Both the position numbers and the translations under genes were made by a program. From Nostoc sp. C052 (GTDB taxonomy: Bacteria; Cyanobacteriota; Cyanobacteriia; Cyanobacteriales; Nostocaceae): DNA of 64,000 bases. Below are positions 18,605 to 27,784 of the stretch, one piece after another. Where the stretch lies: contig NZ_CP040272.1 of NCBI RefSeq assembly GCF_013393905.1, forward strand, positions 3,100,001 to 3,164,000. The letters are read 5' to 3'. Each line of letters starts with the position of its first letter. The stretch's first letter is position 1. Under the pieces are notes generated by a model, which was not told the origin of the DNA, ran no database searches, and saw only the letters and a program-made list of their open reading frames with translations.

Positions 18605-19783
18605 ATGAATTTTAAAATTCCTTTAGCTTGGCTACAACTAGCCCAAAACAAAGTTCGTTTTTTAGCAGCTGTGGCTGGGATTACTTTTATTGTAATTTTG
18701 ATATTTACACAACTTGGTTTCCAAGATGCTCTTTTTTCAAGTGCTATCAGAGTACATCATAGTCTCCAAGGAGATTTATTTTTAGTTAGTTCTCAGTATA
18801 AATCTTTAACTTCAAATCAAAGCTTTTCTCGTACTCGTTTATATCAAGTTTTAGGATTTAATGGTGTTAAGTCAATCAGTCCGATGTATTTGGGCTTTGC
18901 TAAATTCAAGAATCCAGTAAACGGCGAAAAATACTCCATATATCTGATTGGTGTTGAACCAGGGAGAATAGCTCTTAATTTACCAGAAATGGAGAGTAAT
19001 TTAGATAAAATTAAAATTCCTGACATGGTTCTTTTTGACCAAAAATCTCGATCTGAGTTCGGGCCAGTTGCTGAAAAATTTAAATCAGAAAATACTGAGC
19101 AAATAGTCGAAATATTTGCTTTTAATGCAGTTAAAGGTTATCGAGTTAAAATCGGTGGTCTATTCAGCTTGGGTCCTTCTTTTGGAGTAGATGGTAATTT
19201 AATTGTCAGTGACTCAACTTTCCTCAGAATATTTCAAAATAACCGAACTTCAGAAATGATAGATGTAGGTGTGATAATTCTTGATTCTGGTGTCGAGCCA
19301 CAAAAAGTTCTGACCAATCTACAAAACAATTTGGGTCATGATGTCTTAATTTTTACCAAACAAGAGTTTCAAGACTTTGAGAAAAAGTATTGGGCTACAA
19401 GAACACCTATTGGTTTTATATTTAACCTTATGCTCGTAATGTGTTTTATTATTGGTATAGTCATTGTCTATCAAATTCTTTATAGTAATATTTCAACTCA
19501 AATAACAGCCTATGCTACTTTAAAAGCTATTGGATATACTAATAAATATTTACTAAATGTAGTATTTAAACAGGCTTTAATATTAGCAGTATCGGGTTAT
19601 ATTCCAGGTTCTATTATTTCTTCATATATCTACAGCTTCACAGCAAAAACTACCAATTTACCGATGAGAATGAGCTTAAGTAATATATTAATTATTTTAA
19701 TTTCAACAATTTTAATGTCTACAGTTTCCGGACTGTTAGCTATGAATAAACTACGCTCGGCAGATCCAGCAGATATTTTTTAG
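18605..19783 (+). CDS. DevC-like ABC exporter permease (MacB/FtsX fold)
   Basis: The 392-residue protein starts IPLAWLQLAQNKVRFLAAVAGI, typical of DevC, with one membrane helix near residues 18-38, a large periplasmic domain (about 40-270) and three C-terminal helices (about 275-390). It ends in the usual KLRSADPADIF. It should pair with the fusion protein upstream. DevC normally works with the ATPase DevA, whose gene usually follows; here an IS relic begins 188 bases after the stop and no ATPase gene is present. Either an ATPase acts in trans or the system was broken by insertion. Confidence 0.88.
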   Translation: MNFKIPLAWLQLAQNKVRFLAAVAGITFIVILIFTQLGFQDALFSSAIRVHHSLQGDLFLVSSQYKSLTSNQSFSRTRLYQVLGFNGVKSISPMYLGFAKFKNPVNGEKYSIYLIGVEPGRIALNLPEMESNLDKIKIPDMVLFDQKSRSEFGPVAEKFKSENTEQIVEIFAFNAVKGYRVKIGGLFSLGPSFGVDGNLIVSDSTFLRIFQNNRTSEMIDVGVIILDSGVEPQKVLTNLQNNLGHDVLIFTKQEFQDFEKKYWATRTPIGFIFNLMLVMCFIIGIVIVYQILYSNISTQITAYATLKAIGYTNKYLLNVVFKQALILAVSGYIPGSIISSYIYSFTAKTTNLPMRMSLSNILIILISTILMSTVSGLLAMNKLRSADPADIF

Positions 19784-19971
19784 TTAAGGAAAATGGTTCT
19801 TCCGGTAGTTTGATGGTGATTATTAAAAGTTACTGAATTATAATGATTATAACTTAGTGATATTAATGCCTGCAATATAGATTTAATAAGTGTTTAAGAG
19901 ATATTAAGCATAGTTTAAAACACCAAAATTATCAGATAAATTATAAAATTGTAAAGTTTTAGGTGTTCGCG

Positions 19972-20531
19972 ATGAAGTTTCCTGTAGAGCAAATCTTGAA
20001 TCTTCCCGATATGAAAGTATTAGATTTTCAAGAAATTGAAGGGGAATAAATAACTATAACAATAGAAAAAAGGGTGAATTACTCGACTTGCTCCTAGTGT
20101 TCTCAAAGTACTCATAGTATACATCAAAATCACTGGCGGATGATTCATGATTTACCTTGGAATAAAAAAACAGTTCTATTAAAAATAAATCGTCACCAAT
20201 TTAAATGTCATAAGTGTAAAAAAGCAAAGAGTGAACAACTGGATTTTGTAGATAAAAGTAAAGGATATACAAAAAGATTAGCGACGGATATAGTGCTACA
20301 AGTATTAAATAGTAAAATTCGTAGTGTTGCCGAAAGAAATGGACTAAGTTATGAAGAAGTAGAATCAATGTTAAAAAATCTTGTATCGCAAATATTAAGC
20401 ATAAACTTAAGTCAGATAAAAAAGTTAGGTATAGATGAAATAGCTTTAGTTAAAGGATAAGGAAACTATTTAGCAGTATTAGTGGATTTAGATACTCATA
20501 AACCAATTGAGATGGTGCAATCAAGACGACC
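19972..20531 (+). pseudogene. ISL3-family transposase relic with three nonsense codons
   Basis: Read through its stops, the frame begins MKFPVEQILNLPDMKVLDF and continues with the Cys pair of the ISL3 zinc domain (HQFKCHKCKKAKSE) and GIDEIALVKG/GNYLAVLVDLDTHKPIE. In-frame stops stand at 20047 (TAA), 20095 (TAG) and 20458 (TAA), apparently replacing Glu/Gln-type codons. The homology ends around 20531, so the C-terminal half is lost. A separate IS lies just downstream. Confidence 0.75.
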
Positions 20532-20657
20532 GTTATTAGCAAGTAAAAACACAGGGTTGGTGTGTCCGATTTGCTCCAAATGGCACTCAGAAAGTTTTGT
20601 ACGGTAACGACTGTTGGAAATAAATGTTTAGTTACAAGCTGTTTTACGTCTACGCTA

Positions 20658-21983
20658 AGGGACTTGCGGAGAAATAAAGTACCAGTCATTCTAGAAGAAT
20701 AGGAAGCGCGGATCTGCCCGCGCCTGTTCTCAATTTCTAGAATTGGAATCACAGGGTTGATGCTTACCGACACTATAAAATTTACCTTCAAAGATGCAGC
20801 CAAGAAACTAACTGGCAGCAGTAAAAGAGACTTCATGGCAAAAGTTACCGAAGATTACTTCGATAATTCAGCACGCATTGCAGAAACAGTGTTGGGATGG
20901 AATCGCCAGAGTATACAACTTGGCTTGCATGAACGGCGGACGGGGATAGTCTGTGTAGATAACTATCAGGCAAGGGGAAGACACAATAGTGTTGAGATTC
21001 TGCCCAATTTAGAATCGGATATTCATTCATTGGAAGATGCTCAAGCCCAAGCTGACCCAAAATTTCAATCAACCTTTCTGTATGCGCGCATTAGTGCCAG
21101 AGCAGTAACAGAGGCATTGGTGAGTGTTCATGGCTACGACGAGAGCGAATTACCATCTCGCCAAACCCTGGGGACGATTCTCAATCGCTTGGGGTATCGC
21201 CTAAAAAAACACAAAAAACCAAGCCTTTGAAAAAGATTCCCCAAACAGATGCCATATTCGAGAATGTGTTCCGAGAAAATCAGGCATCAGATGAAAATCA
21301 TAAATCGTTGCGAGTGTCTATAGATACTAAAGCCAAGGTAAAGATTGGCAACCTTTCCAGAGGCGGTAAAGCCGGAACATTGGAGGCAAAAGCGGCGGAT
21401 GACCACGATACACAGTGGCAAACAGTTTTAGTTCCTTTTGGCATTCTCAACACCCACACTTCAAAGCTATCGATTTACTTAGGGCAGTCGGCTGAAACTA
21501 GTGATTTTATTGTCGATTGTTTAACCGCTTGGTGGCATGAGAATCAACACAATTACCAAGATATTAATGAATGGGTAATTGACCTTGATGGTGGTACCGC
21601 AACTCGTAGTAACCGCACACAATTTATCAAACGCATGGTTGAACTGTCTCAAGCGATTAATTTAAAAATCCGGCTAATTTATTATCCTCCGTATCATAGC
21701 AAGTACAATCCCATAGAGCGGTGTTGGGCTGCCCTAGAGAACTATTGGAATGGCGCTATTTTAGATTCTGTTGAAGCCGCAGTAAACTGGGCTTCCAATA
21801 TGACTTGTCAAGGGATTACACCCATTGTTCACCGAGTTGAAACCACCTATGAAAAAGGAATCAAAGTTTTATCACAAGAGTTAGAACAGTACCAAACTCT
21901 ATGGCAGCGTTCTGAAACATTACCCAAATGGGATATTACTATTGTGCCTGTTTAACTGGTATTTTATTTTCTTGCAAGTCCCT
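20658..21983 (+). mobile_element. ISAzo13-like insertion sequence, about 1.33 kb
   Basis: The ends are inverted copies of an approximately 28-bp sequence starting agggacttgc (20658-20667, mirrored at 21974-21983), with a shared taccagt block further in. The element carries a two-frame DDE transposase. I could not define a clear target duplication. Confidence 0.8.
20760..21955 (+). CDS. ISAzo13-family transposase, two overlapping frames
   Basis: The first frame (to 21230) begins MLTDTIKFTFKDAAKKLTGS and contains QSIQLGLHERRTG and the conserved LPSRQTLGTILNRLGYRL. The second (to 21955) begins LKKIPQTDAIFENV and contains SIDTKAKVKIGNLSRGG, IDLDGGTATRSNRTQF and YPPYHSKYNPIERCW, the DDE catalytic core. 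The frames differ by -1, and the overlap holds A7 (21203-21209) and A6 (21213-21218) runs suitable for ribosomal slippage. ATG at 20760 is the better start than the adjacent TTG. Confidence 0.8.
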
Positions 21984-22013
21984 AAATGCTGGGCAAATTT
22001 TGAATCGCGGATT

Positions 22014-22616
22014 TTAAAAGTCATTATCCGTAAAGGGAACTATGGATGGTAAAAACCTTTGAAAAGATGGGTAAAATTGTAAAGTTGCTGCATAATCATC
22101 TGTTTGTGAGACTGACAGTTCAATTGTTTGCTGCTCTTTTTCATCAAAAAGCAACTGAATTTGATAATTAGTCCAGAATTGCTCGCCTAGTTCATCTTCT
22201 AAATCAAAAAGTTTTTCTTCATCATCCCATATATTTGACCAAAGGACTATCTTATTAGCCCGAAAATGGTTTTGACCTGTTGTATCTGCAATGACAAAAT
22301 ATGCTTCGACATTTAAATCAAATCCCAAATCATCGGCTTCTGTCTCTGCTATTTGACAGTTAACCACTATTAATGTATCGGGGTTAACGTTTACTACCTG
22401 CTCTTGGCGCTTTAATAATTCTTGAAGCACGAAATCAGGCAACAACTGGGAGCTCTCCTCAAGTAATTGTTTTTGAGTTTCTGGGGAGTAACGAGTTTTT
22501 AATTCTTGCGTGATTAAAGTTAAAATATCTTCAGTAGCTAAATTGACAACTATCTTTTTATCTGCGGGATTCAGGAAACTTCCAAGATTCAGATTAATGT
22601 GTTTTTTAATTGGCAT
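22014..22616 (-). CDS. conserved hypothetical protein, acidic, 200 residues
   Basis: No family is recognised. The protein is soluble, with no signal or membrane segment. The N-terminal part (IKKHINLNLGSFLNP) is followed by an acidic central region (IWDDEEKLFDLEDELGEQFW) and a C-terminal FYPSFQRFLPSIVPF. It starts with an ATG at 22616. It sits between the IS element and the ChaB/P450 region and may be unrelated to either. The intact length argues for a real gene. Confidence 0.55.
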   Translation of the reverse strand: MPIKKHINLNLGSFLNPADKKIVVNLATEDILTLITQELKTRYSPETQKQLLEESSQLLPDFVLQELLKRQEQVVNVNPDTLIVVNCQIAETEADDLGFDLNVEAYFVIADTTGQNHFRANKIVLWSNIWDDEEKLFDLEDELGEQFWTNYQIQLLFDEKEQQTIELSVSQTDDYAATLQFYPSFQRFLPSIVPFTDNDF

Positions 22617-22637
22617 AGTTCTGTTAAATTATTTTAA

Positions 22638-22775
22638 ATTGAGCAGATCTCCGTGAAAAAGCATCTACCCAAACACGCGGCGGAAATATTCTTGGCTGCG
22701 TTTAACAATGCGCTCTCTGAATATGGCGAAGAAGCGTTGCCTATCCTTTTGACCTTGGCTCAAGGTTGGAGGTAA
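22638..22775 (+). pseudogene. ChaB-domain fragment
   Basis: The short frame reads KKHLPKHAAEIFLAAFNNAL followed by SEYGEEA, the core of the ChaB family (putative cation-transport regulators, also carried by phages). A TAA at 22635 blocks it upstream, the only start is GTG at 22653, and after GEEA it diverges to an early stop at 22773-22775. Its last 35 bases overlap the 3' end of the P450 gene on the other strand. It is best read as a remnant. Confidence 0.45.
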
Positions 22776-24324
22776 GCGAATTTCTTAACCGAAAGCGCAC
22801 TGGCATTTTATCAGATGGATAAATTAACAGGTTTTGCTGTAATTGTTCCAGAGAAGAACGACCATTGACTAAATCCCAGTCGAAGTAGTGGAGTAATAAT
22901 GCTAGCATCATAGTTGCTTCCAGTATTGATAGATGCTCTCCCAAGCAACGATGAGGCCCTGAGCCAAAGTCTATCATTGGCAGTGAGCTAGTTTCCTTAC
23001 TCTTGTCTAACCAACGTTCTGGCAGAAATTCAGAAGGATTAGCATAGACTTCTGGATCTCTTCCAGCAGCAAGCATTGACCAGGATATTCTTGTACCGCG
23101 AGGAATCGCTTGACCCTCAATTACAGTGTCGCGTTGAGTCTCCAATGAAGTCGAGCCTGATGCAACTGAATAAAGGCGCAACGTCTCCTTGATAATTGCG
23201 CGAATATAAGCCAATTCCTTGAGGCTTTCTGTATTAAGACAGCCAAAGTTTTGCCAAGAAGAGTCAACGATGTCCCGTGCTTGCTGAAAAACCCTTTGAT
23301 TTAAGCTCAACTCTCCGACTGCAAAGGATAAAGTATGGGCTGTTGTGTCAGTACCAGCTATTAATAATTCAACAGATTCTGCTATTAATGTTTCACGATT
23401 GTATTTTGGTTCTTTAGCAGCGATTTTGACTAACATTGATTCCTGAAACAAAGGACTTACCTGTGGTAAATGGGTCTTGTTTTGTTCTCTGATCTGTAAA
23501 GCTAAGTCTACACGGGGAGTTAGAAATTCCTCCAAACATCGCCTTGCTGCCCAATAATCTCGTGAATTTTTAGTCGGCAAATATTTCATCCATATCTTCT
23601 CGCCAGTAGCTTGTCGGAGAAACCGATAGCCTAAAATAGACATCGCTTCGTATAGCTTGAGAACTTCCAGGGGCGGTCCTTCATGACTAGTACTGTTTCT
23701 ATCCGCAGGAATGCCCAGTACTAGACAAGAAATCACTCTCATTGTTAGTTCTACAAATAGAGGATCTACTTCAACTTCTTTTGGTGGGGCTGCTTCCTTG
23801 AGTGTCTCAATTACTTGTTCACAGGCAAGACTAATCATTTCTACATATTTGGAAAGACTGCTAGAACTAAATTCTGGGTTCCAAGCCTTGCGTCGCCACT
23901 GCCACTCAGTCCCAGTTTCTCCTAGTAGAATGGGACTACTGATGTCGTTCCAAGCTTTGCGTAATTGCTCAGACCTGATTAAGCTACCATCTTTCATTCC
24001 ATTGACAATGGTATTTTCGATAATTTTTGGTTTACTTAAAATGACAACTGGGTTGTTGCCATTCCAAATAACATACATCGGGCCTAACTGTTGACTCCAA
24101 TCAAATATTTGCCGGAATAATTTCTTCTGTTTCACTGCTGCTAATATTTGAGTCAGATTTCCTAACAGCCAGTGTTTGGGAGGAGAAGGGAGTGATTGTA
24201 GCGATTTGTATGCGTTCTTTTGTTTCCACCAGCGCCACCCAATTGTTCCCGCTATGCCTAAGACTGTAGCGAAATATGGAAATGAGTTAGAATAAGCAAT
24301 CTGAGCAGTAATGTCTTGAAACAT
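22741..24324 (-). CDS. cytochrome P450 with N-terminal membrane anchor
   Basis: The 527-residue monooxygenase shows all P450 hallmarks: I-helix AGTDTTAH, K-helix ETLR, PERW, and the heme loop FGSGPHRCLG with Cys460 as the axial ligand. A hydrophobic segment near residues 10-30 followed by a basic patch (WRWWKQK) and a Pro-rich hinge (LPSPPKHWLLGN) suggests membrane anchoring, as in class II-type P450s. I prefer the ATG at 24324 over TTG 24345 because AAAGGCGG lies 4-11 bases upstream. Electron donors are not encoded nearby. It may hydroxylate the product of the PKS locus, but IS debris separates them, so this is inference. Confidence 0.92.
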   Translation of the reverse strand: MFQDITAQIAYSNSFPYFATVLGIAGTIGWRWWKQKNAYKSLQSLPSPPKHWLLGNLTQILAAVKQKKLFRQIFDWSQQLGPMYVIWNGNNPVVILSKPKIIENTIVNGMKDGSLIRSEQLRKAWNDISSPILLGETGTEWQWRRKAWNPEFSSSSLSKYVEMISLACEQVIETLKEAAPPKEVEVDPLFVELTMRVISCLVLGIPADRNSTSHEGPPLEVLKLYEAMSILGYRFLRQATGEKIWMKYLPTKNSRDYWAARRCLEEFLTPRVDLALQIREQNKTHLPQVSPLFQESMLVKIAAKEPKYNRETLIAESVELLIAGTDTTAHTLSFAVGELSLNQRVFQQARDIVDSSWQNFGCLNTESLKELAYIRAIIKETLRLYSVASGSTSLETQRDTVIEGQAIPRGTRISWSMLAAGRDPEVYANPSEFLPERWLDKSKETSSLPMIDFGSGPHRCLGEHLSILEATMMLALLLHYFDWDLVNGRSSLEQLQQNLLIYPSDKMPVRFRLRNSLTSNLEPRSKG

Positions 24325-24638
24325 GAATCCGCCTTTGTCCACCAAAAACTTCAGATTACCCAGATACTAACTTATTGTTTCCCAATCCTTTATTTCCCAG
24401 TTAAATTTTTCGTGGTTGGGTGCAACTCTAAGAAGTAAGTCGGCGTTTGATTGCGTGCATCCGTAGTTTGAAAGCGCCAATTTACAAATATTGGCTCCAG
24501 CGCTGAGGTCAGCTCAGTTTTAGCGTCTCCCCTTGGGAGAAAGCAGCTATGTAAGAAGTATTAAATTAAGCCTTGGTGTAATTGAAAATATTGTAGAGTA
24601 TAGAATTGCCCTCAGTATTGCCCGACGCAACTCACCCT

Positions 24639-25844
24639 ATGACTACCGCACCCTTAAGCTGGCAAGAACTAGAAACCCTCACGGACTATCAAATAGATAC
24701 CGTTAATGGTCTTACCAACGCTAGAGCCAGGTTGCGGTTGTTTGGTCAGCCAGAATCTGATGTCCGGGTAACGCTGTACCGCGATAACCACGCCTGGTGT
24801 CCTTACTGTCAAAAAGTTTGGTTATGGCTAGAGGAAAAACAGATCCCCTACCGCATCGAAAAAGTGACAATGTTCTGCTATGGAGAGAAAGAAAGTTGGT
24901 ACAAACGTAAGGTACCATCAGGAATACTCCCCGCGATCGAGCTAGATGGACGGATTATTAAAGAAAGCGATGACATTTTGATCGCTTTGGAAAAGGTATT
25001 TGCTCCATTGAACCAAGGCATGGAAGAGCGCATGGTGCTTCCACTACGTCAATTAGAACGACTTTTATTTAGAGCATGGTGCGCTTGGCTGTGTTCAAAA
25101 GCTGGTTCCTCTCAACAAGAACAACGCAACCGAGAACAATTTATCGGAGTGGTGGCTCAGGTCGAGTCGGCTCTGGGTCGCACCCCAAGCCCTTATTTTC
25201 TATCGGGCTTCGGCATCGTCGATGTCATTTTTACGCCATATCTCGAACGGATGAATGCGAGTCTTTACTACTACAAAGGCTACTCACTGCGAGAGAAAAA
25301 CCCTCGTTTGAGCTTCTGGTTTGCGGCAATGGAAACCCGACCAACCTACTGCGGTACTCAGAGCGACTTTCACACCCACGTACATGATTTGCCGCCTCAG
25401 ATGGGGGGTTGTTGGGAAAACGGCGAAACGCAGATGCTTCTCAATAAAGCGCGGGTGGATAATGGCCCGTGGTTTGGGCTACCAGATGTTACTTATCCAG
25501 AACCGGAAAACTCCCGTATGGAAGCTCTTCAACGAACTATCGAACACCGCGTCAATATTATCCGAGTCAACCCCAAAGATGATAAATTGTTTGATCAAGC
25601 CCTACGTTGTGCTTTAACACAGATGATGACAGGTGAAGACTGTGTACCTCCATTGGGTTCTGATGTCGCTCTCCGATATTTGCGCGATCGGATTAATGTA
25701 CCACGAGACATGTCCATCTACGCAGCAAAGCGATTGAGGGAATCCCTGGAGAAAACCGCAGCCCTTGCGGGTGATGGGCAGCCAGCCCCCATTTCCACTA
25801 AGCATCGACGAGATCAAGACCCATCTAATTTTGTCATCAAGTAG
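24639..25844 (+). CDS. glutathione S-transferase-fold protein with CPYC motif
   Basis: The 401-residue protein has an N-terminal thioredoxin-like domain with Cys54-Pro-Tyr-Cys57, the cis-Pro region VPSGILPAIELDG, and KESDDIL, followed by a helical GST C-terminal domain (about 130-260) and an extra C-terminal helical region. A CxxC dithiol suggests a thiol-disulfide or glutathione-linked role in the cytosol. The start is ATG 24639; the frame extends to TTG 24606, but without a better ribosome-binding site. It precedes a decayed 6-phosphogluconate dehydrogenase and zwf, which supply NADPH, so an antioxidant link is plausible. Confidence 0.8.
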   Translation: MTTAPLSWQELETLTDYQIDTVNGLTNARARLRLFGQPESDVRVTLYRDNHAWCPYCQKVWLWLEEKQIPYRIEKVTMFCYGEKESWYKRKVPSGILPAIELDGRIIKESDDILIALEKVFAPLNQGMEERMVLPLRQLERLLFRAWCAWLCSKAGSSQQEQRNREQFIGVVAQVESALGRTPSPYFLSGFGIVDVIFTPYLERMNASLYYYKGYSLREKNPRLSFWFAAMETRPTYCGTQSDFHTHVHDLPPQMGGCWENGETQMLLNKARVDNGPWFGLPDVTYPEPENSRMEALQRTIEHRVNIIRVNPKDDKLFDQALRCALTQMMTGEDCVPPLGSDVALRYLRDRINVPRDMSIYAAKRLRESLEKTAALAGDGQPAPISTKHRRDQDPSNFVIK

Positions 25845-25901
25845 GATTACCTCACTCATCCTGGCATAGAGCGCGACTTTAACAGTGAACGTTCCATAGG
25901 T

Positions 25902-26355
25902 ATGGTAGTATTTGGGGGGAGCAGATTATTGGTTATGGCGACCTATGCAGAGGGGCTGAATATTCTTCACCACGCCAATGTTGGCAATAATCAGCACGAG
26001 ATCGATGCCGAAACCACACCATTACGAAATCCAGAGTATTATCAGTATGACTTGAATCTGGCAGATATTGCCGAAGTCTGGCGGCGGGGTAGTGTAATTG
26101 CTTCAAAGCTAATTGGATTTGACAGCGATCGCCTTATTGACAAGCCGCAATTTAGAAGAGTTTGGTGGTCGTGTATCAAATTCTGGCGAAGGGCGCCAGA
26201 ATGCGAACGCAGCAATTGAATCTGTAGCGACTCCGGTGAAAAGTTACGCGCTCTTTGCTCGTTTTAGCTGGCGTGGAGAAGCAAACTTTGCCGAGAAACT
26301 TTTGTCAGCTATGCGCTATCAGTTTGGCGGGTATGATGAAAAAGCTAATTCTTAA
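25902..26355 (+). pseudogene. gnd: 6-phosphogluconate dehydrogenase (GndA/YqeC type), truncated and frameshifted
   Basis: The first frame reads MATYAEGLNILHHANVG, LRNPEYYQYDLNLADIAEVW and RRGSVIAS, then loses frame near 26105. The next frame continues LDLTAIALL, EEFGGRVSNSGEGR and EKLLSAMRYQFGGYDEK to the stop at 26355. Together they form the C-terminal helical domain of 6PGDH. The whole N-terminal Rossmann domain and catalytic Lys region are missing, so it cannot be active. It lies between the GST-fold gene and zwf, where a working gene would complete an oxidative pentose-phosphate operon. Confidence 0.8.
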
Positions 26356-26366
26356 AGAGGTTAGTC

Positions 26367-27749
26367 ATGGGAACTCCTGATTCAGACGCACTGGTATTTT
26401 TTGGGGCAACAGGTGACTTGGCCTACAAGAAAATCTTCCCCAGCCTTCAGGCAATGGTACGACGGGGGAATCTCAATGTCCCAGTGATTGGGGTTGCCGG
26501 ACGATCTTGGACAACGGATCAACTTAGGGAAAGGGCACGTGATAGCTTAGAACATAATGGTGGTATAGATCAAGACGCATTTGAGAAATTTTCTGGTCTA
26601 CTCCAATACGTTGCTGGTGACTACAACAAACCAGAAACTTACGAAAAATTACGTCTTGCCCTTGGTGATGCTACTCATCCCCTCTACTATTTGGCAATTC
26701 CACCGAGCTTGTTTGCACAAGTAGTGTCAGGATTGGGCGAATCAGGCTGTGCTAAAAATGCGCGGGTGGTAATTGAAAAACCATTTGGACGGGATTTGAA
26801 ATCAGCACGCGAGTTAAATCAAATTCTGGCATCAGTTTTTCCCGAATCATCCATCTATCGTATCGACCATTACCTGGGCAAAGAACCACTGCTGAATTTA
26901 CTCTATTTTCGGTTTGCCAACTCTTTTCTCGAACCAATCTGGAATCGCAACTATGTTGAAAGCATCCAGATTGTGATGGCAGAGGACTTTGGCATTCAAG
27001 GAAGGGGGCGCTTCTATGAGGAAACTGGCGCAATTCGGGATGTGGTGGAAAACCACATGCTGCAAATATTGGCTTCAGTGTGTATGGATGCTCCCGCCAG
27101 TACGGCTGCTGATTCCATCCGGGATGAAAAAGAGCGTATTCTCAAAGCTATAGGGGAAGTGCAACCCGATGATATTATTCGCGGTCAATTTTCTGATTAC
27201 CGCAACGAAGAAGGTGTTTCGCCTGACTCCCAAGTAGAAACTTTTGTTGCTGTGCGGTTATTTATTAATACGTGGCGGTGGTCAGGAGTTCCCGTCTACA
27301 TTCGGGCTGGGAAGAAATTGCCTGTCAAAACTACTGAGGTGATGGTCAAGTTCAAGTGTCCACCTTTAAATGTGTTCCAGGAGGGAAGACAAGAAAACGG
27401 TAATTATGTTCGTTTTTTACTAGATCCAGAGGTAATTGTGGGATTGGGCGCTCGCACTAAAATCCCTGGAGAAGATATGATCGGTTCTACGGTTGAACTC
27501 CTAGCCTTTTACGGAGGTGGCGACGAGATGGAACCCTATGAACGTCTGTTGGGTGATGCCATGCGGGGCGATCCCACCTTGTTTGTACGAGAAGATACCG
27601 TAGAAGAGGAATGGCGGATTGTCCAGCCAATTCTCGATAACGTCACACCCATTTATGAGTATGAGCCAAATACATGGGGTCCACCTGAGTCAGATCAACT
27701 GCTCTTGCCAAGGGATCAGTGGTACAACCCATTAGCTAGAGATGATTAA
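26367..27749 (+). CDS. zwf: glucose-6-phosphate dehydrogenase
   Basis: The 460-residue enzyme has the NADP-binding GATGDLAYKKIFPSL (residues 13-27), EKPFGRDL, and the active-site signature RIDHYLGKE (165-173) with catalytic His168. It oxidises glucose 6-phosphate to 6-phosphogluconolactone and makes NADPH. It is somewhat shorter than the roughly 509-residue cyanobacterial Zwf, and no opcA is adjacent, so it may be a second, differently regulated paralogue. The ATG has an AAAGAGG ribosome-binding site. It follows the 6PGDH remnant by 11 bases. Confidence 0.93.
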   Translation: MGTPDSDALVFFGATGDLAYKKIFPSLQAMVRRGNLNVPVIGVAGRSWTTDQLRERARDSLEHNGGIDQDAFEKFSGLLQYVAGDYNKPETYEKLRLALGDATHPLYYLAIPPSLFAQVVSGLGESGCAKNARVVIEKPFGRDLKSARELNQILASVFPESSIYRIDHYLGKEPLLNLLYFRFANSFLEPIWNRNYVESIQIVMAEDFGIQGRGRFYEETGAIRDVVENHMLQILASVCMDAPASTAADSIRDEKERILKAIGEVQPDDIIRGQFSDYRNEEGVSPDSQVETFVAVRLFINTWRWSGVPVYIRAGKKLPVKTTEVMVKFKCPPLNVFQEGRQENGNYVRFLLDPEVIVGLGARTKIPGEDMIGSTVELLAFYGGGDEMEPYERLLGDAMRGDPTLFVREDTVEEEWRIVQPILDNVTPIYEYEPNTWGPPESDQLLLPRDQWYNPLARDD

Positions 27750-27784
27750 TTAAAAAGTCAATATAGCTTGGTCACCGGATTCAA

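Noticed and set aside
20450..20836. Minus-strand 128-codon frame between two IS remnants
   Set aside because: It crosses the ISL3 relic and the left end of the ISAzo13-like element, so it cannot be a single natural gene.
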